Assembly (NCBI GenBank): GCA_028281605.1
Contig: JANQJO010000124.1
Location: forward strand, 1-41,964
Reading direction: 5' to 3'
DNA from: Pseudomonadales bacterium
Lineage (GTDB): Bacteria; Pseudomonadota; Gammaproteobacteria; Pseudomonadales; JANQJO01
DNA length: 41,964 nucleotides
A program made the position numbers and the translations under genes. The notes under the pieces were generated by a model. It did no database searches. It saw only the letters and a program-made list of their open reading frames with translations, and had not been told where the DNA came from. This document shows, piece by piece, positions 34,455 through 41,964 of the stretch; the stretch's first letter is position 1; every line of letters starts with the position of its first letter.

Positions 34455-36563
34455 TCAATACAATTGAGAAATGTCTGCAACTTTCAAAAAGAGCCAATAC
34501 AGTTGCTTTAACAAAGCGATACGATTATCTTTAAGCGCACTATCATCGGTTAAAATCATCACTTTATCAAAAAAATCAGCTACAGGCCTATGCAGTTCAC
34601 TCAATATCATCAAAGCCTGTTCATACCGCTGTTCATGCACATGATGTTCTACTTGCACCACCAACTTCTCCATAGCCTCAAGCAGGTTTTGTTCTTCAAG
34701 TTCACGTAACAACTGCCTGTCTATATTCTCTAGACCACTGGGTCTCTTCTCCAACAAGCCTTCTTTTTTTAATAAATTTCGTACGCGCTTATGTACCTCT
34801 GACAGTGCTTGTGCAGCTTCTAATCGACTAAAAGCATTCACAGCTTTTACACGCAAAGCTAAATCTAAAGGGTTTTGGCTCTGCACCTGCAAAACTGCAT
34901 AGACCATCTCTTTCGGTATTTTTTGCTCGTAATACCAAGGCAAATATCTATTTTCAATAAAAGTTAACACCTGTACAGGCGTATCTTGCAATAATTGCTT
35001 TTCCCTCATTTCTTGAGGGTAAAGAGCGTAGCTTTTTTGGACAAACTCACCCAAGTCAACGTTATACTTTCCCTCCGTGCAAATTTTAATAAGCCCCAGT
35101 GCCGCTCGACGCAAAGCAAATGGGTCCTTTTCTCCACTGGGCTTTGCACCAATGCCAAAAATACCCACAAGCGTATCAAGTTTATCGGCTAAAGCAACAC
35201 TGACAGAAACAGGGTGAGTGGGAATTTCAGCTTGACCAGCATCAGGCCAATAATGCTCTTTAATCGCCAAAGTAACCACTGGATCTTCACCACAAGCATG
35301 TGCATAATAAGCCCCCATGATACCTTGCAACTCAGGAAATTCTCCGACCATATCTGTAGCTAAGTCCGCTTTACACAACAGGCCTGCACGATAAGCCAAA
35401 TCCGCTTCAGTCTGAATATGTAAGGCGATCCATTTCGCTAAACTAGCCACCCGCTGCACTTTTTCATACAAGGTTCCTAATCGTTTTTGGAAAACGATTT
35501 TTTCTAAGAAACGATTGTAACTTTCTAATGATTGCTTTTGATCTTGTTGATAAAAAAATTGTGCGTCACTAAAACGAGGCCTGATCACACGCTCATTACC
35601 CATGATCACCGCTTTAGAGTTTTTGCTGTCCAAATTAGCTACCATAATAAAACTAGACAGCAATTGACCTCGCTCATTCCTCAAAGCAATGTACTTTTGA
35701 TGATCTTGCATAGTCGAAACCAGCACTTCTTTCGGCAACTCCAAAAAGGCTTCATCAAATCGACCAATCAAAGCAACAGGCCATTCAACCAGAGCTGTAA
35801 TTTCATCTAACAAAGTCTCAGAGTAAACGGGAGTTCCCTTTGCCTTTTGTGCTAACAGCGCAACTTGTGCCCTAATCGATTGTTTACGCTCATCGAAACA
35901 AGGGATGACTTTTCCCTTATCCTTTAACACCCTCTCATACTCCTGCGCATGCGCGAGTGCAAGCGGACTGTTTTCACGTGCATGCACACGATGCCCCCAA
36001 GTATAACGATTTGCATCCAACCCCAAAACAGTCACAGGCACAACACTTTCTCCATGCAACACTAACAGCCAATGCACGGGCCGTACAAATTGCGTAAGCT
36101 TCCCTCCCCAACGCATCTGTTTAGCTATAGGTAGCTGCTTTAACACACGCTGCAGGCATGGTCCCAACACATCGTGCAAAACCTCACCTTTTTTTTGCGT
36201 TTGATACAATAACCACTCTTCGTTATCTTTTTTGAAACGACCTAACGCTTCAATACTGACACCACATGAACGCGCAAATCCCAAAGCCGCCTTAGTCGGT
36301 TCCCCATCAGCACTAAAAGCAGCTGCCACTTTAGGCCCACGCTTTTGCTCCATACGATCAGATTGGCGTGTTGGCACAGCCTCTAACAATAAAGCCAACC
36401 TACGTGCCGTTATAAATAAGCGTGCTTTGCTTGTTTCTAAGCCACATTGTTTGAGCTCATTGACTATATTTTCTTGAAAGGCAAGACCTAAACTCTGTAA
36501 TGATTTAGGTGGCAACTCTTCTGTACCTAATTCAATGAGCAAGGGGTGTGTAGACATCGTCAT
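34455..36563 (-). CDS. glyS: Glycyl-tRNA synthetase beta subunit
   Basis: The 702-residue beta chain of the heterotetrameric bacterial glycyl-tRNA synthetase, needed for tRNA recognition. Typical segments include LLIELGTEELPPKSL at the N-terminus, MRWGGKLTQFVRPVHWLLVLHG, and FSDAQFFYQQDQKQSLE; the C-terminus carries the anticodon-binding DALR-like region. GGAAGG lies eight bases before the ATG at 36563, fixing the start. Seventeen bases separate it from glyQ. Confidence 0.96.
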   Translation of the reverse strand: MTMSTHPLLIELGTEELPPKSLQSLGLAFQENIVNELKQCGLETSKARLFITARRLALLLEAVPTRQSDRMEQKRGPKVAAAFSADGEPTKAALGFARSCGVSIEALGRFKKDNEEWLLYQTQKKGEVLHDVLGPCLQRVLKQLPIAKQMRWGGKLTQFVRPVHWLLVLHGESVVPVTVLGLDANRYTWGHRVHARENSPLALAHAQEYERVLKDKGKVIPCFDERKQSIRAQVALLAQKAKGTPVYSETLLDEITALVEWPVALIGRFDEAFLELPKEVLVSTMQDHQKYIALRNERGQLLSSFIMVANLDSKNSKAVIMGNERVIRPRFSDAQFFYQQDQKQSLESYNRFLEKIVFQKRLGTLYEKVQRVASLAKWIALHIQTEADLAYRAGLLCKADLATDMVGEFPELQGIMGAYYAHACGEDPVVTLAIKEHYWPDAGQAEIPTHPVSVSVALADKLDTLVGIFGIGAKPSGEKDPFALRRAALGLIKICTEGKYNVDLGEFVQKSYALYPQEMREKQLLQDTPVQVLTFIENRYLPWYYEQKIPKEMVYAVLQVQSQNPLDLALRVKAVNAFSRLEAAQALSEVHKRVRNLLKKEGLLEKRPSGLENIDRQLLRELEEQNLLEAMEKLVVQVEHHVHEQRYEQALMILSELHRPVADFFDKVMILTDDSALKDNRIALLKQLYWLFLKVADISQLY

Positions 36564-36580
36564 AAATGGCGCCTTCCAGT

Positions 36581-37525
36581 TTATTCAGCACTTTGATCTG
36601 GAGCTTGAATTGGCAAGAACTTTTGCATATATAGCTCTTTATGTTTCGACATAGCCATAGGAAAATCTAACTCTTTTCTACAGTGTAAATAGACTTTAGC
36701 CACTTCTTTTGCTAAGTTTCTAACACGCAAAATATAGCGTTGCCTCTCCGTCACTGACAATGCATGTCTAGCATCTAAAAGATTAAAAGTATGAGAAGCT
36801 TTAAGCGTGTACTCATAAGCAGGCAATGACAGTGCCTGCTCAATCAAAGCACGACCTTGCCGTTCAAACGCCTCAAATTGTTGAAACAAAGCATCGGTAT
36901 CGGCTAACTCAAAATTAAAGCAAGACATTTCTTGCTCATTATGCAGGAAAACATCCCCATAGGTAATCGGACCTTCTATACCTTCCGCCCACACAATATC
37001 ATATACATTTTCGATACCTTGTAAATACATTGCCAAACGCTCAAGGCCATAAGTAATCTCACCTGTAACAGGAAAACATTCCAGCCCACCGACTTGCTGA
37101 AAATAAGTAAACTGGGTCACCTCCATACCGTCAAGCCAAACCTCCCAACCCAAACCCCAAGCCCCTAAAGTGGGCGACTCCCAGTTATCTTCAACAAACC
37201 TGATATCATGAATATCTAACTGGAGTCCAAGCGCTTGCAGCGAATTCAAATATAAATCTTGCAAACGATCGGGTGAAGGTTTAAGCACCACCTGGAATTG
37301 ATAATAATGTTGCAAACGGTTAGGGTTTTTACCATAACGCCCGTCGGTGGGCCGACGGCTTGGTTGAACATAAGCTGCTGACCAACTTTCAGGCCCTATT
37401 GCCCTCAAAAAAGTAGCGGGATGGAACGTACCAGCCCCTACCTCCATATCAAGCGGCTGGAGAATCATACAGCCTTGCTGGGACCAAAACTGTTGCAATT
37501 TTAGTACTAATTCCTGAAAGGTCAT
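36581..37525 (-). CDS. glyQ: Glycyl-tRNA synthetase alpha subunit
   Basis: The catalytic class II alpha chain that makes glycyl-adenylate. The start [19 protein letters not shown], then [16 protein letters not shown] and [18 protein letters not shown] are hallmark sequences. The ATG at 37525 is preferred over the TTG five codons earlier because that matches other GlyQ proteins and has GAG eight bases upstream; it gives 314 residues. First gene of the glyQ-glyS-gmhB-plsC transcript; 117 bases separate its alternative start from rho and include a TATACT that could be a -10 element. Confidence 0.96.
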   Translation of the reverse strand: MTFQELVLKLQQFWSQQGCMILQPLDMEVGAGTFHPATFLRAIGPESWSAAYVQPSRRPTDGRYGKNPNRLQHYYQFQVVLKPSPDRLQDLYLNSLQALGLQLDIHDIRFVEDNWESPTLGAWGLGWEVWLDGMEVTQFTYFQQVGGLECFPVTGEITYGLERLAMYLQGIENVYDIVWAEGIEGPITYGDVFLHNEQEMSCFNFELADTDALFQQFEAFERQGRALIEQALSLPAYEYTLKASHTFNLLDARHALSVTERQRYILRVRNLAKEVAKVYLHCRKELDFPMAMSKHKELYMQKFLPIQAPDQSAE

Positions 37526-37657
37526 TTGCTCAGATTCCAATCAATTAAAATCTTAAAAGGCTCTTGCAGCAGAAACCATTGTCTCAGGAGCTTAGTATAC
37601 CGAGAAATGAAGTGATTTTTTAATAACATTTACAAAGAAGAGAACAACTTTAACTAT

Positions 37658-39025
37658 TTATTTTCTCTTCATCGCATCAAAAAACTCATTATTGGTCTTA
37701 GTTGAACGCATTTTGTCAATCAAGAACTCCATGGCGGCAATTTCATCCATCGGATGTAAAATCTTGCGCAAAATCCACATCTTTTTAAGCTCATCTTCAG
37801 AGGTTAACAACTCCTCTCGCCGAGTACCTGACTTATTGATATTAATCGCAGGATACACACGTTTTTCTGCAATTTTTCGATCCAAATGCAACTCTTGATT
37901 ACCTGTACCTTTGAATTCCTCAAAAATCACTTCGTCCATTTTAGAGCCTGTGTCAACCAAAGCCGTAGCAACGATGGTGAGACTACCACCTTCTTCAATG
38001 TTACGTGCCGCTCCAAAGAAACGCTTAGGCCTTTCCAAGGCATGCGCATCAACTCCACCCGTTAACACTTTACCTGAAGAGGGAATCACTGTATTGTAAG
38101 CTCTTGCCAAACGAGTAATAGAATCTAACAAAATAACAACGTCTTTTTTGTGCTCAACTAAGCGCTTGGCCTTTTCTAATACCATTTCTGCCACTTGCAC
38201 ATGGCGAGAAGGGGGTTCGTCAAATGTACTAGCAACAACCTCCCCTCGCACCGACCGACGCATCTCTGTCACTTCCTCCGGACGCTCATCTATCAATAAA
38301 ACAATCAGATGACATTCAGGGTTATTGCGTGCCAGAGATTGCGCAATATTTTGCAACATCAAAGTCTTTCCAGCCTTCGGCGGAGAAACAATTAAGCCAC
38401 GCTGCCCCTTACCAAAAGGCGCCACCAAGTCAATTGTACGAGCCGTAATATCTTCCGTACTACCATTACCTAATTCCATACCAAGCCGCTCTTGCGGAAA
38501 CAAAGGAGTCAGGTTCTCAAACAAGATTTTATTTCTAGCATTCTCTGGCCGATCATAGTTAATATCACTGACCTTGAGCAATGCAAAATAGCGCTCACCC
38601 TCTTTAGGGGGCCTAATCTTACCAGCAACGGTGTCTCCCGTTCTCAGATTAAAGCGCCTAATCTGGCTTGGAGAAACATAAATATCATCTGGGCCTGCCA
38701 AATAAGAACCCTCAGCTGAGCGCAGAAAACCAAAACCATCTTGCAATATTTCAAGCACACCATCACCGAAAATATCTCGACCACTTTTAGCATGGCGCTT
38801 TAAAATAGCAAAAATAATATCTTGCTTACGCGTCCTAGCCAAGTTTTCCAAGCCCAGCTCTTGCGCCAAACCTAACAACTCACCAATAGGTTTCTTTTTA
38901 AGCTCAGTCAGATTTAAATTCATGTCCTCAATGGCTTTTGATGCACCACTTTGGGCTTGCTTGGCTTTTTCATAGTTATTCGATTCAAACACTTCGTTTG
39001 TCAATTCCAAGGTTGTTGTCTTCAT
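37658..39025 (-). CDS. rho: Transcription termination factor Rho
   Basis: Rho is the hexameric RNA helicase that ends transcription at unstructured C-rich RNA. The conserved part starts at [16 protein letters not shown]; the RNA-binding domain has GFGFLRS, then Walker A SPPKAGKT, Walker [17 protein letters not shown] and the Q/R-loop [20 protein letters not shown]. The usual start would be the ATG at 38923 (421 residues), but its GAGG lies only two bases away; the frame stays open upstream, with an ATG at 39025 and a TTG at 39061. I give the 39025 start, which adds a 34-residue polar N-terminal extension; either is possible. A long hairpin lies in the leader. Confidence 0.93.
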   Translation of the reverse strand: MKTTTLELTNEVFESNNYEKAKQAQSGASKAIEDMNLNLTELKKKPIGELLGLAQELGLENLARTRKQDIIFAILKRHAKSGRDIFGDGVLEILQDGFGFLRSAEGSYLAGPDDIYVSPSQIRRFNLRTGDTVAGKIRPPKEGERYFALLKVSDINYDRPENARNKILFENLTPLFPQERLGMELGNGSTEDITARTIDLVAPFGKGQRGLIVSPPKAGKTLMLQNIAQSLARNNPECHLIVLLIDERPEEVTEMRRSVRGEVVASTFDEPPSRHVQVAEMVLEKAKRLVEHKKDVVILLDSITRLARAYNTVIPSSGKVLTGGVDAHALERPKRFFGAARNIEEGGSLTIVATALVDTGSKMDEVIFEEFKGTGNQELHLDRKIAEKRVYPAININKSGTRREELLTSEDELKKMWILRKILHPMDEIAAMEFLIDKMRSTKTNNEFFDAMKRK

Positions 39026-39137
39026 GATTGGGTTTAGGTTATATGGAGCACGCTCTATCAAGTATTTCTCAGCTACTGTATTGCAAAGGCAGGCGATCTA
39101 TCGTATCCAAGAATCTTTTATGCGGCTATTTTATTTA

Positions 39138-39188
39138 CCGTGAAATCCATTTTATCACTGACAATGATCAAAGTGGATTTACTCACGG
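39138..39188 (-). promoter_or_regulatory. Long hairpin between trxA and rho
   Basis: CCGTGA...TCACGG enclose further paired blocks (AATCCA/TGGATT and TATCA/TGATC) around a CTGACAA loop. It lacks a T-tract on either strand, so it is not a classic terminator. Position in the rho leader suggests a control structure, since rho is autoregulated in E. coli by attenuation in its leader. The rest of 39026-39533 holds another inverted repeat, CAGTCAAAA (39365) with TTTTGACTG (39392), and no gene. Confidence 0.5.
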
Positions 39189-39533
39189 CTACTTAACATA
39201 GAAAAAATGTAGAAATTGATCTTTTTCTTCAAACTTCCTAACAACTATAGAGCCCATAGTTTTAATTGTCCAGTAAAAATAACACTTTTCATATCACTGC
39301 CATTAAGGTAACTCACACCCTACGTGAAATTTGAGGTTTTTGTTTGTAATCAACCCTCTTTTTTCAGTCAAAAACTGATTTAAAAACTAAATTTTGACTG
39401 GAAAACTATAGTTGTACACACCACAGAAGCCATTTTCTAAGAGGGGTAAGAATACACCATAAGCACTTTCGTACCACCTTCAAATTTCAGCCATCACGCA
39501 GCCTCTCTGACCACACACGTCAATTAAAAGTAG

Positions 39534-39860
39534 TCAAAGATTACTGTCAAGAAATGCTGTTAACTGGGATTTGGTCAGTGCGCCCACTTTAGTTGCCTCA
39601 ACATTCCCTCCCTTAAACAACATGAGGGTCGGGATACCTCGAACACCATACCTAGGAGGAGTATTAGGGTTTTGGTCTATATTTAACTTGACTATTTTAA
39701 TCCTACCTTCATAAGTAGGAGCCACATCTTCAAGAATCGGAGCAATCATTTTACATGGGCCACACCACTCTGCCCAATAATCAACCAAAACAGGCAACTC
39801 TGTCTTCAACACTTCTTCTTCAAAGGTATCATCACTGACTGGATTGATTTGTCCACTCAT
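39534..39860 (-). CDS. trxA: Thioredoxin
   Basis: A 108-residue cytosolic disulfide reductase of the standard length. The active site WCGPC is at residues 32-36; the cis-proline loop [11 protein letters not shown] is present. It reduces ribonucleotide reductase and other thiol proteins with NADPH via thioredoxin reductase. GGGAG about nine bases before the ATG supports the start. It lies upstream of rho on the same strand and divergent from ppx, the usual neighbourhood. Confidence 0.96.
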   Translation of the reverse strand: MSGQINPVSDDTFEEEVLKTELPVLVDYWAEWCGPCKMIAPILEDVAPTYEGRIKIVKLNIDQNPNTPPRYGVRGIPTLMLFKGGNVEATKVGALTKSQLTAFLDSNL

Positions 39861-40205
39861 GCACTGTACTCCCTATTTACTTCAAAAAATTAGACCCAGA
39901 ACAAACATAACTAACGGATTTCAAAAAGAATTATAGAAACTATTGTTTAATGACTGTTACACCATTTAAATATTAAGGACTGATTTTCACCGCCTATAAT
40001 CGTGTAACTTGAGGAGGATCACCAGAAGATGAACCTTAAATAATCTTTTACCGCCGTTTTCTAATTAGAACTTATCAGACTCATAGAATACCCCCGGAAC
40101 GCAAAACACACAAGTTTTTTTTAAATACTTTACGATTTCATTTATTTGAATTTACAAGCACTCAAAAATAAAGCGAAAAAGCAGCATTCTACTTACCCAG
40201 CCTAG
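39861..40205. other. Intergenic region between trxA and ppx
   Basis: No ordinary gene is supported. On the plus strand a TATAAT (39995-40000) is followed by GAGGAGGATCACC and an ATG at 40029 that opens a five-codon frame (MNLK, then stop). This could be a leader peptide or chance. The trxA promoter must lie at the left end. No tRNA or terminator was seen. Confidence 0.4.
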
Positions 40206-40235
40206 TTGAGCTCTACATAAAAATCGTATTAATAT
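40206..40235 (+). promoter_or_regulatory. Possible ppx promoter
   Basis: TTGAGC (40206-40211) and TAATAT (40230-40235) are separated by 18 bases, each with four of six consensus positions. The start would lie about 60 bases before the proposed ppx start codon. Confidence 0.3.
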
Positions 40236-40300
40236 GTGTGCTTTATGTATAAACTCTACACTTGCAATACTCCATTTAGAGAGAAGGGAGAACCCTACTT

Positions 40301-41863
40301 ATTAGTATTAGTAAGCATCCTAGCTACCCCCTAAAAAAAGCAACCGAGCATAAGTCAATACCTCATTTAGCCGCGATAGACTTAGGCTCCAATAGCTTCC
40401 ACATGATTATTGGACGCATTGTCCATGACAAAATCATCCCTATAGATAAGTTACAAGAAAAGGTCCAACTAGCCGCCGGCTTAGATACTAAAGGTTATTT
40501 AAGCCAAGAAGCACAAACACGCGCTCTCGATTGCCTGAAGCGATTTGCTCAAAGAATTCAAGGCCTACCCAAAGACAGTGTAAAGGCTGTAGGAACAAAT
40601 ACATTTAGAATAGCCAAAAACATCGCCGAATTCATACATAAAGCCGAACACATACTAGGCCACCCTATTGCAATCATCAGTGGTCGAGAAGAAGCTCGCT
40701 TAATTTATCTGGGGATTGTACACACCTTATCAGACAACAACCATAAACGCTTAGTTATAGATATTGGCGGGGGCAGCTCTGAATTTATTATTGGAACCCA
40801 ACTGGAAACTTTTGAACTAGAAAGCCTACACATGGGATGCCTCAGCTACAAGCGCTTTTTTCCTAATGATACCATAAAACCACAGTATCTCGACAATGCC
40901 GTAGTCGCCGCCCAACGAGAAGTACGCCTCATTGAACAACAACTCAAAAAAAGAGGATGGCAGCAATGTTTGGGAGCATCAGGCACAATCAGAACCATAC
41001 AACACGTACTAGCAACATTCTACGGCCTCCAGGATAAAGTCATTAATTACTCTGCCATGAAGAAACTGGCAAAATACTTAACCGGCTTTAACACTTTCCA
41101 AGAGATAGACCTCCCCGGCGTGAAATCTGAACGAAAGTCTATTTTTGTACCTGGCTTTGCGATTTTACTTGGTATTTTCAAACAACTCAATATTAACCAA
41201 CTGCACTACTCTGATGGCGCCTTAAGAGAAGGCTTACTTTACAGCACAGTGAGCCGTTTTTGCCACGAGCATGAAGCTATTCGAGATCGCACAATCAAAT
41301 CTCTACAAAAAACTTACCATGTAGACATCATTCAGGCCAAACACGTCTGCGATACTGCTTTGACATTGTTCTCACAAGTCAGCACTCTAGATCTTACCAA
41401 AGCAGACTTATACACCGATCTTTTAAAACGTGCGACACAAGTACATGAAATTGGCCTAGCCATTGCTCACAATCAATTTCACAAACACGGCGCTTACCTA
41501 ATTAAGCATTCGGATTTAGCTGGCTTTTCTCAGCAAGAGCAACACTTACTTTCTTTACTGATCCGATGTCATAGGCGAAAAATAGTACCAGCACTGTTCA
41601 CAGACATACCTTTGACAGAACAAAAACGCATGATACACTTGTTGATTATTTTACGTTTATCCGTATTACTGCATAGAGCACGGCTTGATCAAGCTGCCCC
41701 CAAATGCACGTTGAGCTTAGGCGAGTCAGACAATTCCACTCAAACCATCGCCCATATTGATTTTCAAGCAAATTGGCTCAAAACCAACCCTCTCACTTAC
41801 GCCGACCTTAAACAGGAAAAAAAATACCTCAAAGCGGCAGGCATCACTTTAACATTTGCATAG
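40301..41863 (+). CDS. ppx: Exopolyphosphatase (Ppx/GppA), probable AUU start
   Basis: Ppx removes terminal phosphates from polyphosphate. The protein has the actin-like ATPase fold: an N-terminal phosphate loop AAIDLGSNSFHMIIGR, FRIAKN, ISGREEARLIYLG, then DIGGGSSEFIIG, a second loop with GASGTIRT, and a C-terminal HD-like helical domain. The first ATG in frame (40403) lies inside the N-terminal loop, and the codons from the stop at 40277 up to it include no ATG, GTG or TTG. The conserved loop must be translated, so the start is non-standard. AAGGGAG (40284-40290) precedes ATT codons at 40301 and 40307; the first gives 520 residues, near the 513 of E. coli Ppx. AUU starts are known for infC and pcnB. 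Confidence 0.88.
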   Translation: MSISKHPSYPLKKATEHKSIPHLAAIDLGSNSFHMIIGRIVHDKIIPIDKLQEKVQLAAGLDTKGYLSQEAQTRALDCLKRFAQRIQGLPKDSVKAVGTNTFRIAKNIAEFIHKAEHILGHPIAIISGREEARLIYLGIVHTLSDNNHKRLVIDIGGGSSEFIIGTQLETFELESLHMGCLSYKRFFPNDTIKPQYLDNAVVAAQREVRLIEQQLKKRGWQQCLGASGTIRTIQHVLATFYGLQDKVINYSAMKKLAKYLTGFNTFQEIDLPGVKSERKSIFVPGFAILLGIFKQLNINQLHYSDGALREGLLYSTVSRFCHEHEAIRDRTIKSLQKTYHVDIIQAKHVCDTALTLFSQVSTLDLTKADLYTDLLKRATQVHEIGLAIAHNQFHKHGAYLIKHSDLAGFSQQEQHLLSLLIRCHRRKIVPALFTDIPLTEQKRMIHLLIILRLSVLLHRARLDQAAPKCTLSLGESDNSTQTIAHIDFQANWLKTNPLTYADLKQEKKYLKAAGITLTFA

Positions 41864-41917
41864 CCAAACAATATACTCACAGCAACTGGCTTTTCAGGGC
41901 AGCGCAATGTGAACCCG

Positions 41918-41964
41918 TGAGTGTATGAGTGTATGAGTGTATGAGTGTATGAGTGTATGAGTGT
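41918..41964. repeat. Tandem octamer repeat TGAGTGTA, about six copies to the window edge
   Basis: Five perfect copies plus seven bases of a sixth, running off the window end, 55 bases after the ppx stop. A perfect 8-base array can vary by slippage; whether it ends in or before the next gene cannot be seen. As 8 is not a multiple of 3, copy changes inside a gene would shift frame. Confidence 0.95.

Noticed and set aside
39365..39400. CAGTCAAAA/TTTTGACTG inverted repeat after trxA as a terminator
   Set aside because: The strand that trxA uses has an A-run, not a T-run, after the stem; the loop is 18 bases, so termination is unlikely.

Overview
The window reads as the chromosome of an AT-rich gammaproteobacterium. 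The evidence is gene order: pdxJ-recO-era-rnc-DUF4845-lepB-lepA, glyQ-glyS-gmhB-plsC and rho-trxA-ppx are arrangements typical of Gammaproteobacteria, and DUF4845 proteins are characteristic of that class. Large cytosolic proteins without recognisable relatives, a candidate ADP-ribosyltransferase, a Rhs toxin locus and several frameshifted or truncated genes suggest a host-associated lineage (Legionellales-like is a guess). Nothing in the window fixes genus or species.

Layout. 0.2-1.5 kb: candidate R-S-E ADP-ribosyltransferase. 1.6-7.9 kb: GbsR/MarR regulator facing a cytochrome bo3 quinol oxidase operon, cyoABCD followed by a SCO-type copper chaperone and a YbfB/YjiJ-type MFS transporter; cyoE is absent here. 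8.2-9.7 kb: stand-alone FliL-domain protein and an IbpA-like small heat-shock protein with a sigma-32-like promoter. 9.7-18.5 kb: accessory island with a decayed O-antigen ligase/polymerase, a two-piece Rhs system (long YD-repeat protein ending in calcium-binding repeats, then a separately secreted Rhs core plus C-terminal toxin, then a candidate immunity gene), a small secreted Cys protein, a GT39-like membrane glycosyltransferase and an IS66-like transposase remnant that ends at pdxJ. 18.5-24.9 kb: housekeeping block on the minus strand. 25.0-29.7 kb: one giant gene of about 1,560 codons whose N-terminal part resembles a class II CCA-adding/poly(A) polymerase head. 30-33.1 kb: frameshifted DUF7931-like gene, a haem-type DUF3365-HAMP sensor with a small partner, and a nickel superoxide dismutase with a Sec signal peptide. 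33.1-41.9 kb: plsC, gmhB, glyS, glyQ, rho, trxA on the minus strand, then ppx on the plus strand, whose conserved N-terminus lies upstream of any ATG/GTG/TTG.

Most notable signals: (1) the split Rhs with a second signal peptide exactly where the Rhs core resumes, followed by an unrecognised toxin/immunity pair; (2) the nucleotidyltransferase-like head on the giant protein; (3) two copies of a roughly 100-bp hairpin element, both between convergent genes, whose arms differ by paired compensatory changes; (4) a NiSOD whose signal peptide cleavage would directly expose the nickel-binding His-Cys N-terminus; (5) a probable AUU start for ppx; (6) two homopolymer frameshifts.
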